Made by a program: the position numbers and the translations under genes
Part shown: positions 48,263-57,691 of the stretch, in pieces
Numbering within the stretch: the stretch's first letter is position 1
Layout of the letters: every line of letters begins with the position of its first letter
The notes under the pieces: generated by a model
Databases searched by the model: none
What the model was told of the DNA's origin: nothing
Seen by the model: only the letters and a program-made list of their open reading frames with translations
NCBI RefSeq assembly: GCF_002159175.1
Contig: NZ_NFGZ01000005.1
Span: 110,494-174,493 of the forward strand
Origin: Flavonifractor sp. An92
Lineage (GTDB): Bacteria; Bacillota; Clostridia; Oscillospirales; Oscillospiraceae
Direction of reading: 5' to 3'
DNA length: 64,000 nt

Positions 48263-48665
48263 AATTATTCACTCCCTTGATGCTCCTCTTCAGCTTTTGA
48301 ATGGCTCGGTAGTATACCGCGGCCGTTCCTTTATACGATAATCCCAGATGCGCGCCGATCACATCGAAAGAGCGTTCATCCAACACGCGGGAAAGGAGCA
48401 CATACCGCTCACGCTCATCCAGCCTTTTCAATGCGTTCAGAAGATCACTGCTCTCGATCTGCTCCCAGAGAGGCAGTCGCTCTATCAGTTCCTGCTCCAG
48501 CGACTGGCCCACAGCGCAAAACACTTCCGAAAGTATCTCGTTTTCACCATATTTGCAAAGAGCTCTCAGATAGTCCCGCTGTGTGCGCCTAACCGCCTGG
48601 ATTAAGTAACCTGTAAATCTGATTTGCAGTTCTTCCCTTGCTTGTCCATTATTTCGTTGCCACAT
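48252..48665 (-). CDS. Tn916 ORF7-like sigma factor
   Basis: 137 residues from ATG 48665, which has GGAGG on the minus strand (ATTTGGAGGAAAAGG). The C-terminal part (LKRLDERERYVLLSRVLDER, then FDVIGAHLGLSYKGTAAVYY) is a sigma region-4 helix-turn-helix. In Tn916-type elements this protein controls late transfer genes. Which promoters it serves here is unknown. Confidence 0.75.
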   Translation of the reverse strand: MWQRNNGQAREELQIRFTGYLIQAVRRTQRDYLRALCKYGENEILSEVFCAVGQSLEQELIERLPLWEQIESSDLLNALKRLDERERYVLLSRVLDERSFDVIGAHLGLSYKGTAAVYYRAIQKLKRSIKGVNNCDI

Positions 48666-49136
48666 GACCTTTTCCTCCAAATCATTCAAGAAGTCCAACA
48701 GGTTTCTTGAACTTTCGGAGGAGACCGGCATCGAACTAACGGGCGTGTGTGTTTGTTACATAAACAAACACAGACAACCGCACACCGCAAAAGTGAACGG
48801 TCGGCCGTGTAAAACACATAAAGAAGTCCGTCACGACTTCCGCCGCCCACAGGAGGAGGCTTGTCGCTCGATTTGCGATGTTCCGCCTGCTCCTGTGAAA
48901 AGGGCGGCGGAAAAACCGTATTGTAAAGTAAGCTGTGTGTCGAAATGTAAGCAGATGGACGAACCTCTTTATGTGCATGATCCATCTTTCTCTCATGCAC
49001 CTTTGGCTCCCTGCCATCTGAACCACACTCTGCACACGAGCCCGCAACTATCAAGACTAGGTAGAGGGCCTGCCAACGCTTTGGGTTCAGTATCGTTCTA
49101 AAAATATTGTCGTTTTTTGTCGTCTGTAAACAAAGA

Positions 49137-49169
49137 GGCGGCCTCATTCATCTGCGAATAAGGCCGCCA
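49137..49169 (-). terminator. Minus-strand terminator
   Basis: On the minus strand GGCGGCCTTATTC pairs with GAATGAGGCCGCC (one G-T pair), followed by TCTTTGTTT. Confidence 0.75.
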
Positions 49170-49340
49170 AAAGCAATTTGAAATTTCTTTTGCCTTTCTG
49201 ATTTTTAGTTTTCATATTCATTTCTCCATTTCTTTGAGTGCAGTTTATACCGATCCAACTAAAATCTCATTTTCATTGTAGTCGACAAAGCTGTCTGAAT
49301 TCTGACTAAATTACCATTTTATTGCACTCTCTATAGAGTA

Positions 49341-49384
49341 AGAAAGTGCAGCCCCGCTGATGGACAAGAGCCGCACTTTCTTAG
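49341..49384 (-). terminator. Terminator of the heme/ABC operon
   Basis: AAGAAAGTGC and GCACTTTCTT flank a 24-base region in which GGC and GCC allow further pairing. It lies 13 bp after the last ABC gene's stop on the minus strand. Confidence 0.7.
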
Positions 49385-49396
49385 GTTACTTTTTTT

Positions 49397-51043
49397 CTAA
49401 CAAAGTCGTCCGCAATCAACTGCGTAAGACTGCTGCGCAATGGAAAGCGTCGATGTGCGATGGGAAACCAGGATCACGGTTCGGTCATCCTGTTCCTCAC
49501 GCAAAGCTCGTAAAATAATTCCTTCATTGAGGCTGTCCAAGTTGCTGGTGGGTTCGTCCAACAACAAAAAGGGCGCCTCATGAAGAAAGGCTCGGGCCAG
49601 GCCGATCCGCTGTCGTTCACCGCCAGAGAGGGTATCGCCCAGCTCGCCCACCGGCGTATCATAGCCCTGGGGCAATGTGAGAATAAAGTCGTGGAGGGCT
49701 GCCTTGCGGGCTGCCGCTTCGATCTCCGCCTGAGTGGCATCCAGTTTTCCGATGCGGATGTTGTCCGCAATGCTGTCATGAAAGAGGTCGGTGTCCTGGA
49801 TCATATAGCTTTCCAAATGCCGCAGGTGATGGGTGGGGATATTACCCACATCGGTGTCTGAGATCAAAACACTTCCCGCCGGCGCAGACCAGAAGCGCAT
49901 CAGCAGTTTGAGCAGGGTGGATTTCCCGGAACCGCTCTTCCCTGTGACGGCAATGATCTTTCCCTTGGGAAACTGAGCGGAGAGATCGTGAAGGATCTCC
50001 TCAGAGCCATAGGAAAATGTGAGACGCTTTACCTCCGCCCCGGAGAAGTCCGGGCATTGGCCGGTCAGCACCTCCTCCGTCTCCGGCTTTTCTTCCAGAA
50101 GCGCCAGCACTCGTTCCCCGGAAGCCAGCGTCTGATCCATGGTGGCGGAGAGATTTGCCAGCGCCAGTACAGGTCCAAAGGATGACGAGAGCATTACTGT
50201 GGTCAACAGAAGTACGGGGAACGATACATTCAACACCATTCCCACACCCAGCATCGCCAAAGTCAGCCCCATGACCGCCCCGCCGGACCAGGAGGACGCC
50301 GCCGCCTCATGCCGCTTGAGCTGCTTTTGCAGCCGGTTGAGCCGCTCTGTTTTCCGCTCCATTTCACGTGCCCTGGCTCCATCCTGTCCGTACTGAAGAC
50401 TCTCGCGCAGACCACGCAGACTTTCCAGCACATAGCTGTTCAGCTCACCCAGCTGATTTCGAACCTCCATGCCCTGCCTCCGTCCGATACGGGAGGTAGC
50501 TAAGGGGATAACACAGCCCACCAGCAGATAGGAGATGCCAGCCAGCAGGCCCAGCAAAGGATGGAAGCTGCCGATCAAAACCGTCATGGAAAGAGAGACC
50601 AGCACGGCAATACAGACGGGGGCAATGGTATGGGCGTAAAAGACCTCCAGAAGCTCAATATCACTGGTGATCAGAGAGATCAGGTCACCCCGTCCCTTGC
50701 CCTCCAGCTTTGCCGGAGTCAGACGCCGCAGGGCGGCAAACACCTTGTCCCGGATGACCGCCAGCAGTTTGAATGCGATGTAGTGTCCGCAGGTCTGTTC
50801 TCCATAACGAAGCAATGCCCGGGCCACGGCGCACACAGCCATAATCGCGCCACCGGCAGCAAAGGTGAGGCTCCAGGGGGAAAGTTCCATGGCAGTGAGC
50901 AGCAGATTCACCGCCAGAACCGTGATGGCAATGGCGCAGAAAAAACCAAGTGTACCAAGGGCAATACAGAACACCATGATATGGGCCAGAGGCCGCAGCA
51001 GACCCAGCAGACCCCACATGATCTTTATGCCGTTTCTTCGCAT
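49397..51043 (-). CDS. Exporter-fold ABC transporter, second half of a heterodimer (CydC/IrtB-like)
   Basis: 548 residues: six-helix membrane domain (1-310), then an ATPase domain with Walker A GKSGSGKSTLLKLL, signature LSGGERQR, and Walker B FLLLDEPTSNLD. It overlaps the gene upstream by 19 bp and should form a heterodimer with it. Such pairs include CydDC (heme/thiol) and IrtAB/YbtPQ (siderophore uptake despite an exporter fold). Its place at the end of a heme/iron operon favours iron or heme traffic; direction unknown. Confidence 0.8.
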   Translation of the reverse strand: MRRNGIKIMWGLLGLLRPLAHIMVFCIALGTLGFFCAIAITVLAVNLLLTAMELSPWSLTFAAGGAIMAVCAVARALLRYGEQTCGHYIAFKLLAVIRDKVFAALRRLTPAKLEGKGRGDLISLITSDIELLEVFYAHTIAPVCIAVLVSLSMTVLIGSFHPLLGLLAGISYLLVGCVIPLATSRIGRRQGMEVRNQLGELNSYVLESLRGLRESLQYGQDGARAREMERKTERLNRLQKQLKRHEAAASSWSGGAVMGLTLAMLGVGMVLNVSFPVLLLTTVMLSSSFGPVLALANLSATMDQTLASGERVLALLEEKPETEEVLTGQCPDFSGAEVKRLTFSYGSEEILHDLSAQFPKGKIIAVTGKSGSGKSTLLKLLMRFWSAPAGSVLISDTDVGNIPTHHLRHLESYMIQDTDLFHDSIADNIRIGKLDATQAEIEAAARKAALHDFILTLPQGYDTPVGELGDTLSGGERQRIGLARAFLHEAPFLLLDEPTSNLDSLNEGIILRALREEQDDRTVILVSHRTSTLSIAQQSYAVDCGRLC

Positions 51044-52770
51044 TCCTCCCCCTCCTTTCCACCCGGATGCTCCAGTTCCTGCTGTGCCCGGAACAGGGCG
51101 GCATAGCCTCCGCCCATCCTCATCAGTGCGTTATGGGACCCGCTTTCACACAGCCGGCCATGTTCCAGATACAAGATCTTATCTGCGTCCGTCACATTGG
51201 CAAGCCGGTGAGAGATGACCAGAACTGTGTGCCGCCCTTTGAGGGAACGGATCACACCCATGATGTCCTCTTCGCTCTCTGCGTCAATGTTACTTGTGGC
51301 TTCATCAAAGATATAAATCGGGCTGTCCTTGAGTAAAGCGCGGGCCAAAGCAAGACGCTGCCGCTGCCCGCCCGAGAGGTTGGACGCCCGTTCCATCAGG
51401 GGCATATCCAGACCGCCCTGGGACTGCACGAAATCCAGCAAATTGACCCGGCGCAGCACCTCCTGCAGCGCCGACTCGTCGGCGTCCGGCCGTCCTTCCA
51501 GGAGCGTACTGCGTACCGAACCGCCAAAGATATAGCTATTAAAGGACACCACTGTGATCAGGCTTCGCAGGCTCTCCGCGGATCCCTCCCGCAGTTCGGT
51601 ACCGCCGATTTGAAGACTGCCCCGGTAATGGGTCTGTGCGCCGCTGATGACAGCGGCAAGCGTAGACTTTCCACAGCCGCTCCGGCCGGACACGGCGAAA
51701 AAGCCGCCCTGAGGGATGGTGCATTCCAGCCCCGAAAGGGCATCCTTCCTGCCGTCATAGGAGAACGAGAGTTCCTGAATTGAGATGGGGCCGTTCTCCA
51801 GCGTTTTACCCCCTTCCTCCGGTTCCGTCAGATCCAGAAGACGAAACATCCGCTCGCTGGCAGCCATGCCGTTCATGGCCACATGAAAAAAACTGCCCAG
51901 CGCCCGCATGGCAAGGAAGAATTCGCTGGCCAGCAGGATCATGGCTACGGCTCCGGCAAAAGAGACCTGACCCAGCAGGAATGCACGCCCCGAAAGAATA
52001 CTTCCCAGGGCTGTCCCGCCATAGGCCACCAGATCCATGATGGTTACGGAATTGAGCTGCATGGTTAGCACCTTCATGGTAACCTTGCGGAAATGTTCCG
52101 CTTCCTCATTCATCGCCTTATGCCGGGCCTGGTCCGCGCCATAAACCTTCAAAGTGGTCAGCCCCTGAATATTCTCCAGAAAACTGTCCCCCAGATTGGC
52201 ATAGGCGTCCCAATATTTCCTCAACAGGCGCTTTGCCACTCGCTGGACGGCAATGATAGCCGCAGGAATCAAAGGCACACAGAGAAACAAGACCGCCGCC
52301 GTCAGAGGCGAGAGGGGTAGGAACACGATTAGAAGCGTTAGGGGTGCCAACATTGCATAAAAAAACTGGGGCAGATAATTTCCAAAGTAGGTCTCCAGCT
52401 GTTCCACGCCTTCACCCGCCAGCTGAACTGCTTCCGCTGTTGGGAATCGGTCTGTGTAGCTGCTGCCCAGCCTGCGCAGCTTATCATAAATGGCCGGGCG
52501 AAGCCTGGCCTTGACGCAGGCCGACGCCTGGTGGGTGTATCCGGCCGACAGGCGGGTGAGGAAAAAGCGGATCACGATGCATCCCCCGGCGACAAGAAAC
52601 GCAGTCCCGGTGTCCTCCGGCCCTTGCTCCAGAACCTGTTCCAGCGTCCTGGCCACGGTGAACCAGAGAAGGATACCTGCCAGCAGCGAGACCCAACTGG
52701 CCACCACTTTTTTGAAAATAAACGGTTTCACCTCGGGTACCATGGCAATGAGACGCTTATTGATCATCAT
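51025..52770 (-). CDS. Exporter-fold ABC transporter, first half of a heterodimer (CydD/IrtA-like)
   Basis: 581 residues: six-helix membrane domain, Walker A GRSGCGKSTLAAVI, signature LSGGQRQR, Walker B IYIFDEATSNID and switch histidine in VISHRLANV. Acidic C-terminus. The membrane domain has GEGVEQLETYFGNYLPQFFY, common in CydD-type halves. Partner of the downstream gene. Starts two bases after the DUF454 stop, so all three are probably co-translated. Confidence 0.8.
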   Translation of the reverse strand: MMINKRLIAMVPEVKPFIFKKVVASWVSLLAGILLWFTVARTLEQVLEQGPEDTGTAFLVAGGCIVIRFFLTRLSAGYTHQASACVKARLRPAIYDKLRRLGSSYTDRFPTAEAVQLAGEGVEQLETYFGNYLPQFFYAMLAPLTLLIVFLPLSPLTAAVLFLCVPLIPAAIIAVQRVAKRLLRKYWDAYANLGDSFLENIQGLTTLKVYGADQARHKAMNEEAEHFRKVTMKVLTMQLNSVTIMDLVAYGGTALGSILSGRAFLLGQVSFAGAVAMILLASEFFLAMRALGSFFHVAMNGMAASERMFRLLDLTEPEEGGKTLENGPISIQELSFSYDGRKDALSGLECTIPQGGFFAVSGRSGCGKSTLAAVISGAQTHYRGSLQIGGTELREGSAESLRSLITVVSFNSYIFGGSVRSTLLEGRPDADESALQEVLRRVNLLDFVQSQGGLDMPLMERASNLSGGQRQRLALARALLKDSPIYIFDEATSNIDAESEEDIMGVIRSLKGRHTVLVISHRLANVTDADKILYLEHGRLCESGSHNALMRMGGGYAALFRAQQELEHPGGKEGEECEETA

Positions 52771-52771
52771 A

Positions 52772-53164
52772 TCATGTCACCTCACCGGACTTACCGTGCT
52801 TGGACGGGCAGGTCTTGATAATAAAGCAAAAGGCAATGACGTGGGCAATCCAAACCACAGCAAGGCAGATCCGACCAACAAGAACGTTCTGCATGGCGAT
52901 AAAAGCAATTGCCATAATGACGGTCACGGTGCCCATGATGCGCAGCTTTGCTTTCCAGGTCATTCCCTGGCCCCGAACAAATGTCTCCAGATTATTTTTG
53001 TAAAGCTTAGTCCCCTTAAACCAAGTGTTCAGCCGCTCCGAACTTCTGGCAAAGCAAAAAGTGGATACCAGTAAGAAGGGGGTGGTGGGCAGGACAGGAA
53101 TCACAAGCCCTACGGCGCCCAGACCAAGGGCCAAAAAGCCCAGAATAATAAGCATGATTTTCAT
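52772..53164 (-). CDS. DUF454 (YbaN-like) membrane protein
   Basis: 130 residues from ATG 53164 (GAGGGG upstream). Hydrophobic helices (IMLIILGFLALGLGAVGLVI; VTVIMAIAFIAMQNVLVGRI; AVVWIAHVIAFCFIIKT) and the family block PVLPTTPFLLVSTFCFARSS, typical of DUF454. The family often sits beside heme or iron transport genes in Firmicutes; function is not established. Confidence 0.8.
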   Translation of the reverse strand: MKIMLIILGFLALGLGAVGLVIPVLPTTPFLLVSTFCFARSSERLNTWFKGTKLYKNNLETFVRGQGMTWKAKLRIMGTVTVIMAIAFIAMQNVLVGRICLAVVWIAHVIAFCFIIKTCPSKHGKSGEVT

Positions 53165-53181
53165 GAAATTGATTCCCCTCG

Positions 53182-53949
53182 CTACACTGCCATGACACAC
53201 AGCCGGCCATCCGCCCGGATCACCGGCAAATCAATGCCATACAGAGTTTGAATACTCTCGGAGGTAATGACCTCTTCCGGAGGCCCCTGAATGGATACCT
53301 GACCGTCCAGCAGTCCGATCACCTCGTCCGAATAGGACAGCGCCTGGTTGATATCGTGGAGTACCATTACAATGGTGATCCCTTCCTCTTTGTTCAGCCG
53401 CTCCACCAGGCGCAGAATCTCTACCTGATAGCGGACATCCAGAAAAGTAGTGGGCTCGTCCAGGAATAGCAGCTTCGTATTCTGTGCCAGCGCCATGGCA
53501 ATAAAAGCCCGCTGCCGCTGACCACCGGACAGTGCGCCCACCCGTCGGTCCCGAAGCTCCGTCAGGTCGGTAAGCGCCAGAGCCCGTTCTACCTGCGTCT
53601 GATTCTCCTGGTCCAGCCCTGCCTTAAAAATCGAGCTGTACGGCAGGCGGCCATAGGCCACCAGCCGCTCCACAGTCAGATCATCGGGCGCTGTGTTCTT
53701 TTGGTGGACGATGGCGGCTCTCCTGGCAAATTCTTTGAGGGAGATGGCGGAAAGCTCCGCTTGATCGAAACGAATTGTCCCGCTGTCCGGCTTCAGATTT
53801 TTTGTGAGGATCTGGAGCAGGGTGGATTTTCCGCAGCCGTTGGCTCCCATCAGCGTGGTGATGGCTCCGCTCCGGATGGTCAGGGACAAGTCCCGCAGAA
53901 CGGGCGGATCGTTGTCATAATGAAAGGTAAGATGCTCAACGCTTACCAT
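53182..53949 (-). CDS. FecE/HmuV-type iron or heme ABC ATPase
   Basis: 255 residues from ATG 53949 (GAGGTG upstream). Walker A GANGCGKSTLLQIL, signature LSGGQRQRAFIAMA, Walker B LLFLDEPTTFLD, switch His in MVLHDINQAL: a complete FecE-type ATPase. It powers the permease encoded immediately upstream, with which it overlaps by 14 bp. Substrate by context: heme or a siderophore. Confidence 0.88.
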   Translation of the reverse strand: MVSVEHLTFHYDNDPPVLRDLSLTIRSGAITTLMGANGCGKSTLLQILTKNLKPDSGTIRFDQAELSAISLKEFARRAAIVHQKNTAPDDLTVERLVAYGRLPYSSIFKAGLDQENQTQVERALALTDLTELRDRRVGALSGGQRQRAFIAMALAQNTKLLFLDEPTTFLDVRYQVEILRLVERLNKEEGITIVMVLHDINQALSYSDEVIGLLDGQVSIQGPPEEVITSESIQTLYGIDLPVIRADGRLCVMAV

Positions 53950-54934
53950 GCCGGTCACCTCGCTTCAACAGGATGATAAAGAACGGGCCGCCCACGATGC
54001 TCATAATGACGGAGGCAGCGATTTCATTGGGCGGCGCAATGCACCGGCCCACGGTATCCGCCAGCAGCAGCACAAAGCCGCCCAGCAAGATACAGAAGGG
54101 CACCAGAATACGGTGGTCGGAGCCTACGATCCGCCGGGCCATATGGGGCACGATCAGGGCCAAAAAGCCAACCACACCAATCACAGCGGTGACGCCGGAA
54201 ACCAGCAGCACCGCCGCCACAGAGATCACAAAGCGGACCAGATCCACATTGACCCCCAGACCACGAACCGTTTTGTCGTCCAACGCCAGCAGATTGCAGA
54301 CAGGCGACAGCACCAGCGCCAGGACCAGTCCGACAATGGAATACACCGCCATCATTGCAACATCCGACCATACCAGCTGGGCAAGTCCACTGACGGACAC
54401 GGACACACCGGTGCGGTCCGTCAGCCCACCCAGCACCGACTCCAGTCCGGTGAACACCGCCGCCACGGCAATGCCGATGAGGATGATGCGCACCGGATCC
54501 AGGCTCCCCTTCCAGGAGAGAGAGTAGATCAGCACAAAGGCAAGAAGCCCGCCGAGAAAAGCGAAGAGGGGCACAGAGAAATAGAGGACGGGAAAAAGGT
54601 CCGAGATGACGGATGCTGCCAGAGATGCGCCGCCGGAAATACCGATGATTCCCGGGTCAGCCAGAGGGTTCTTCAGCACCGCCTGGAACAGCAAACCGGA
54701 GCAGGACAGGGCCGCACCTCCCAGCAAGGCTACGATGATCCGGGGAAACCGCAGGTCATAGATCGTGGCCACCCGTTTGTCATAGGTCACGAACAGCCCC
54801 TCAAAGAGCTCCCGGTAGGAAATGGAGATACTGCCCATCTTCATAGCAATCAGCGCAAGGATAAAAATCAGCAGCGCCAGAACCAGGCAGCCCACAAGGC
54901 CCTTCAGGGCATCCTTATGTACCGCTTTCCGCAT
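53936..54934 (-). CDS. FecCD/HmuU-type permease
   Basis: 332 residues from ATG 54934 (GGAGG upstream), overlapping the binding-protein gene by 20 bp. About ten membrane helices with FecCD signatures (LRFPRIIVALLGGAALSCSG, NPLADPGIIGISGGASLAA, GVVGFLALIVPHMARRIVGS, GRCIAPPNEIAASVIMSIVG). It forms the channel of an iron-complex importer with the ATPase and the lipoprotein. Confidence 0.9.
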   Translation of the reverse strand: MRKAVHKDALKGLVGCLVLALLIFILALIAMKMGSISISYRELFEGLFVTYDKRVATIYDLRFPRIIVALLGGAALSCSGLLFQAVLKNPLADPGIIGISGGASLAASVISDLFPVLYFSVPLFAFLGGLLAFVLIYSLSWKGSLDPVRIILIGIAVAAVFTGLESVLGGLTDRTGVSVSVSGLAQLVWSDVAMMAVYSIVGLVLALVLSPVCNLLALDDKTVRGLGVNVDLVRFVISVAAVLLVSGVTAVIGVVGFLALIVPHMARRIVGSDHRILVPFCILLGGFVLLLADTVGRCIAPPNEIAASVIMSIVGGPFFIILLKRGDRHGKR

Positions 54935-55868
54935 AAGCCGCCTCCGCATCATAGGCTTCATAGGTACCGTCATAGAGGATCTCCTTCAGGATCTCCAGGG
55001 CCTCCGGCCAGTCAAAGGTACAGCTCATGCCGAAGGTGTTGTAGTCCAGCTGATAGACCCTCCCCTCCTGCACGGCCCGGAAATGTTTCCAGATGTCGTT
55101 GGTGGTAAATTCCTCCGCAAACATTTCCATGGCCAGATCAGGAAGGCCGTGGGCAGTCAGCAGGATCACATCGGGATCCAGTTCCAAAAGCTCCTCCGTG
55201 TTCCAGGAGACAAAATTCATCTCATCTTCCACCTGAACCACGCTGGTGGCGCCGGCCAACTCCACCAAAGAGCCCACATAGGAGTTAGGGGTACACTCGA
55301 TATAGGCCCCGGGCAGCCCCATCAGTACCAGCACCGTGGGATGCTCCTTCCCGGCGATGGATGACTCGAACTCTGCCATGGTCTCTTCGTATTCTGAGAT
55401 CAGGGCCTCAGCCTCAACTTCTTTTCCGTACTTTTCTCCAAGCATGGCAATGCTGTCGTACATACCCTGAACACTTTGCAGATCGATCCAGGTGTAGGGA
55501 ACGCCGGCCGCCTGGTAGGTCGGCTCAATATTTTCTTTCAGTGTATCCGGCCCAATCACATCCGTGGGATCCAGAAGGGCAATCTGTTCTGCATCGGGAG
55601 CCATGGCAGTGCCGATTTCGGGCAGCCCCTGATAGCGCTCCGGCACCTCGCCGGTGGTGGTGGGGATGGCAACCAAGTCCAGCCCCAGCCAGTCGCAGAT
55701 CTGGAGGGTGGCGTTGGAGGTGGCCACGATACGGCTCTCTCCAGCCGTCTCACCATTCCCGGTATTTGAGCTCTCCTCCGGGTGCTGGTCCACACAGGTT
55801 GTGAGAGAAAGCGCCATTGCACAGGCCAACCCGCCTGCCAACAGCCGATTCAAAAAACGGTGCTTCAT
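54915..55868 (-). CDS. Iron/heme-complex binding lipoprotein
   Basis: 317 residues. Signal with lipobox-like LTTC (Cys about 25), then a periplasmic-binding-protein type III fold: RIVATSNATLQICDWLGLDL, then IPTTTGEVPERYQGLPEIGT near the N-lobe and SWNTEELLELDPDVILLTAH in the C-lobe. It delivers the iron complex to the FecCD permease. In Gram-positives this is tethered to the outer membrane face. Neighbouring Shp- and NEAT-type proteins make heme the likely ligand. Confidence 0.85.
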   Translation of the reverse strand: MKHRFLNRLLAGGLACAMALSLTTCVDQHPEESSNTGNGETAGESRIVATSNATLQICDWLGLDLVAIPTTTGEVPERYQGLPEIGTAMAPDAEQIALLDPTDVIGPDTLKENIEPTYQAAGVPYTWIDLQSVQGMYDSIAMLGEKYGKEVEAEALISEYEETMAEFESSIAGKEHPTVLVLMGLPGAYIECTPNSYVGSLVELAGATSVVQVEDEMNFVSWNTEELLELDPDVILLTAHGLPDLAMEMFAEEFTTNDIWKHFRAVQEGRVYQLDYNTFGMSCTFDWPEALEILKEILYDGTYEAYDAEAAYAESGT

Positions 55869-55870
55869 CT

Positions 55871-56809
55871 TTATTTCTTCCTCTTTACAAAGTAAATCAC
55901 TGCGCCCACAACGATAGCTGCCACGACCACGATTGCTGCAATCACTCCGCCGGACACGCCCGCAGAAGCCGACTCCTGCTCAACGGTGCTGCCGGTCTCA
56001 GCGTTATTCTGCTCAGGAGTCTGACTGCTCTCCGAGTCCTTTTCAGTTGTATCGGGTGTTTCTGGGGTTTCAGTGGGCTCCACCATATCTGTCTCCTCCG
56101 GAAGTGTGCTCTCCACAGGTTCCTCCGACTGCACAGGATCTGCGCTGTTTCCAGGTGTTTCCTCCGGTTCCTGAGCAGAGGGCACGGAAGGAGTCGTGGA
56201 TGCCGCGGGGGTAGAAGGTGCCTGGGTGGAGGGAGCGGAAGTCCCGACGTTTTGCTCCGGTGCGGATGTCTCCGGCTCCGCACTGGGGTCGATGCTCACC
56301 ACAAAGTCGCCGCTGCCGGCAGTCAAGGAAGCGGTGTCTACATATAAGTACCACAGCACATCACGCCCCATGGGAGAAACATACATGGTGCATTTCAGCT
56401 TTTGCCCCACATCACTGACCTTGATCCGATAATCAATCGAGTCATTCGCGGCATCTTCAGACATGATGTCATAACTGACCTGCGAGTAACTGTCATATCC
56501 ACTGCGGGAATAGAGAGCAACATTACTACAGTTGCTCTGAAGCAACAAGCGGACAGTGATCCAAATATCATCGCCATCAACCTCGACAAGGCAGGTTTCA
56601 TCGGTCGCTGAGCGACACATGCCCTCGCCCAGCGCAGCATTGGCAGTTCCACCATCATCCACATTTCCAGTATCCGGATTATAATAGGTGGTGACCATGC
56701 TGGCGGTATAGACACCGCTTTTGACCTCTGCTGCAGAAGCGCTGACGGACAACAAACCGGTCATCAGGCCCAGGCACAATACCAATGAGAATATCCTTCG
56801 TCTCAACAT
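55871..56809 (-). CDS. Shp-type heme-binding surface protein
   Basis: 312 residues from ATG 56809. Signal peptide (LRRRIFSLVLCLGLMTGLLS, cleaved after ASAA), then a domain with YTASMVTTYYNPDTGNVDDG, ALGEGMCRSATDETCLVEVD and VRLLLQSNCSNVALYSRSG, the pattern of the Shp heme-binding (NEAT-related) domain; methionines here may ligate heme. A Pro/Ser/Thr/Glu-rich stalk follows, then a C-terminal membrane anchor (GGVIAAIVVVAAIVVGAVIY) with KRKK. It likely passes heme from SLH proteins to the binding lipoprotein. Confidence 0.75.
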   Translation of the reverse strand: MLRRRIFSLVLCLGLMTGLLSVSASAAEVKSGVYTASMVTTYYNPDTGNVDDGGTANAALGEGMCRSATDETCLVEVDGDDIWITVRLLLQSNCSNVALYSRSGYDSYSQVSYDIMSEDAANDSIDYRIKVSDVGQKLKCTMYVSPMGRDVLWYLYVDTASLTAGSGDFVVSIDPSAEPETSAPEQNVGTSAPSTQAPSTPAASTTPSVPSAQEPEETPGNSADPVQSEEPVESTLPEETDMVEPTETPETPDTTEKDSESSQTPEQNNAETGSTVEQESASAGVSGGVIAAIVVVAAIVVGAVIYFVKRKK

Positions 56810-56831
56810 GTTCATAACTCCAATCATTGTG

Positions 56832-57665
56832 TTATACCATCGTGGAAGCGGATTCATTGCACAGCTTCAACTGATCCAGCAAAAACACTAAATCCGCCTC
56901 ACTCTCCGGCATTCTGAAAACAGGAACTCGCGCTCTGACCCGGATGCGGAGCTTTGCAATGTGGCCATCCAGTCCGCTCTCACACACCAGTGCTTCTCCG
57001 GGGATCATACGGCTTCCGCTCTCTTCCTCCGGCGACTCATGCCATACTCCGGAAAGCGAATACCAGAGTCGCTCCAGCACACCTGTATGTCGGCGAGCTT
57101 TAACCGTTGATAGGCGGTACTGAAAGCTGCGCGGAAACAGGAATACCGAGCATCCGTCTTCCTGACAAACCAAGATGGCCGGTTTCCTAAATCCTTGATC
57201 ACCCATGGACGGCTCATTGCTATCTTTTTTCCATACATGGAACGGAAGCTGATAGACGCCATATGTAAGGTGAGAAAAGAAATCATCCTGAACCAACGCC
57301 TGGGCTTGTCTGGGCTGCTCCCAATCTCTAATAATTGCCTCTACTGTTTCCGGCTTTAATGTAACTACCATGCGCCGTGCCTCGTGCTCAGCAAGATTCG
57401 GAGCAAGCCCTAATCCGGAGACCATCCAGGTTTCTAACTCTTTTGCACGATTCAGCTTTTCCATGATTTGAGCGTAGCCAAGTTCCGTAAGTTCGATTCT
57501 TCCATAATCACTCTTGCGGATCATGCCCAACTCTTCCAGCGCAGTGCTCAGATGGGAGGCGGTTGCCTTAGACACTCCAAACTCTTCTGATGCATTTGCG
57601 ATACAACCTCCACTGCTACTGCGTACTGCAAACAAAAGCAAATATTCCTCTTGTCGATTTGTCAT
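56832..57665 (-). CDS. DtxR/MntR-like metal-dependent regulator
   Basis: 277 residues. Winged helix (about 20-60: FGVSKATASHLSTALEELGM) followed by the dimerisation/metal region (LTELGYAQIMEKLNRAKELE, then NLAEHEARRMVVTLKPETVE), where His and Glu of AEHEARRM resemble the DtxR ancillary metal site. The C-terminal 140 residues are unlike standard DtxR. It sits between the Shp gene and the SLH genes, so it probably controls the heme locus in response to iron; stated by inference. Confidence 0.65.
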   Translation of the reverse strand: MTNRQEEYLLLFAVRSSSGGCIANASEEFGVSKATASHLSTALEELGMIRKSDYGRIELTELGYAQIMEKLNRAKELETWMVSGLGLAPNLAEHEARRMVVTLKPETVEAIIRDWEQPRQAQALVQDDFFSHLTYGVYQLPFHVWKKDSNEPSMGDQGFRKPAILVCQEDGCSVFLFPRSFQYRLSTVKARRHTGVLERLWYSLSGVWHESPEEESGSRMIPGEALVCESGLDGHIAKLRIRVRARVPVFRMPESEADLVFLLDQLKLCNESASTMV

Positions 57666-57691
57666 CTACAGTTCCTCCTATGTACGCAGAC

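Larger units (their letters stand above)
48666..49396. other. Non-coding region between the element fringe and the ABC operon
   Basis: No convincing gene in 731 bp. It holds an inverted repeat, GTGTTTGTT and AAACAAACAC around ACAT near 48748-48772; a transcription terminator (49137-49169); AT-rich DNA (49190-49340); and a second terminator (49341-49384). The right boundary of the imported DNA probably lies in the AT-rich stretch, but no matching direct repeat with the left side was found. Confidence 0.5.

Noticed and set aside
2570..49340. Direct repeats marking attachment sites
   Set aside because: No matching repeat longer than a few bases was found between the left boundary near 2450-2600 and the AT-rich right side near 49190-49340.
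46937..49390. Integrase or excisionase next to the Tn916-like regulators
   Set aside because: All frames between 47600 and 49396 were examined by eye; only the Fic antitoxin and the two regulators look real.
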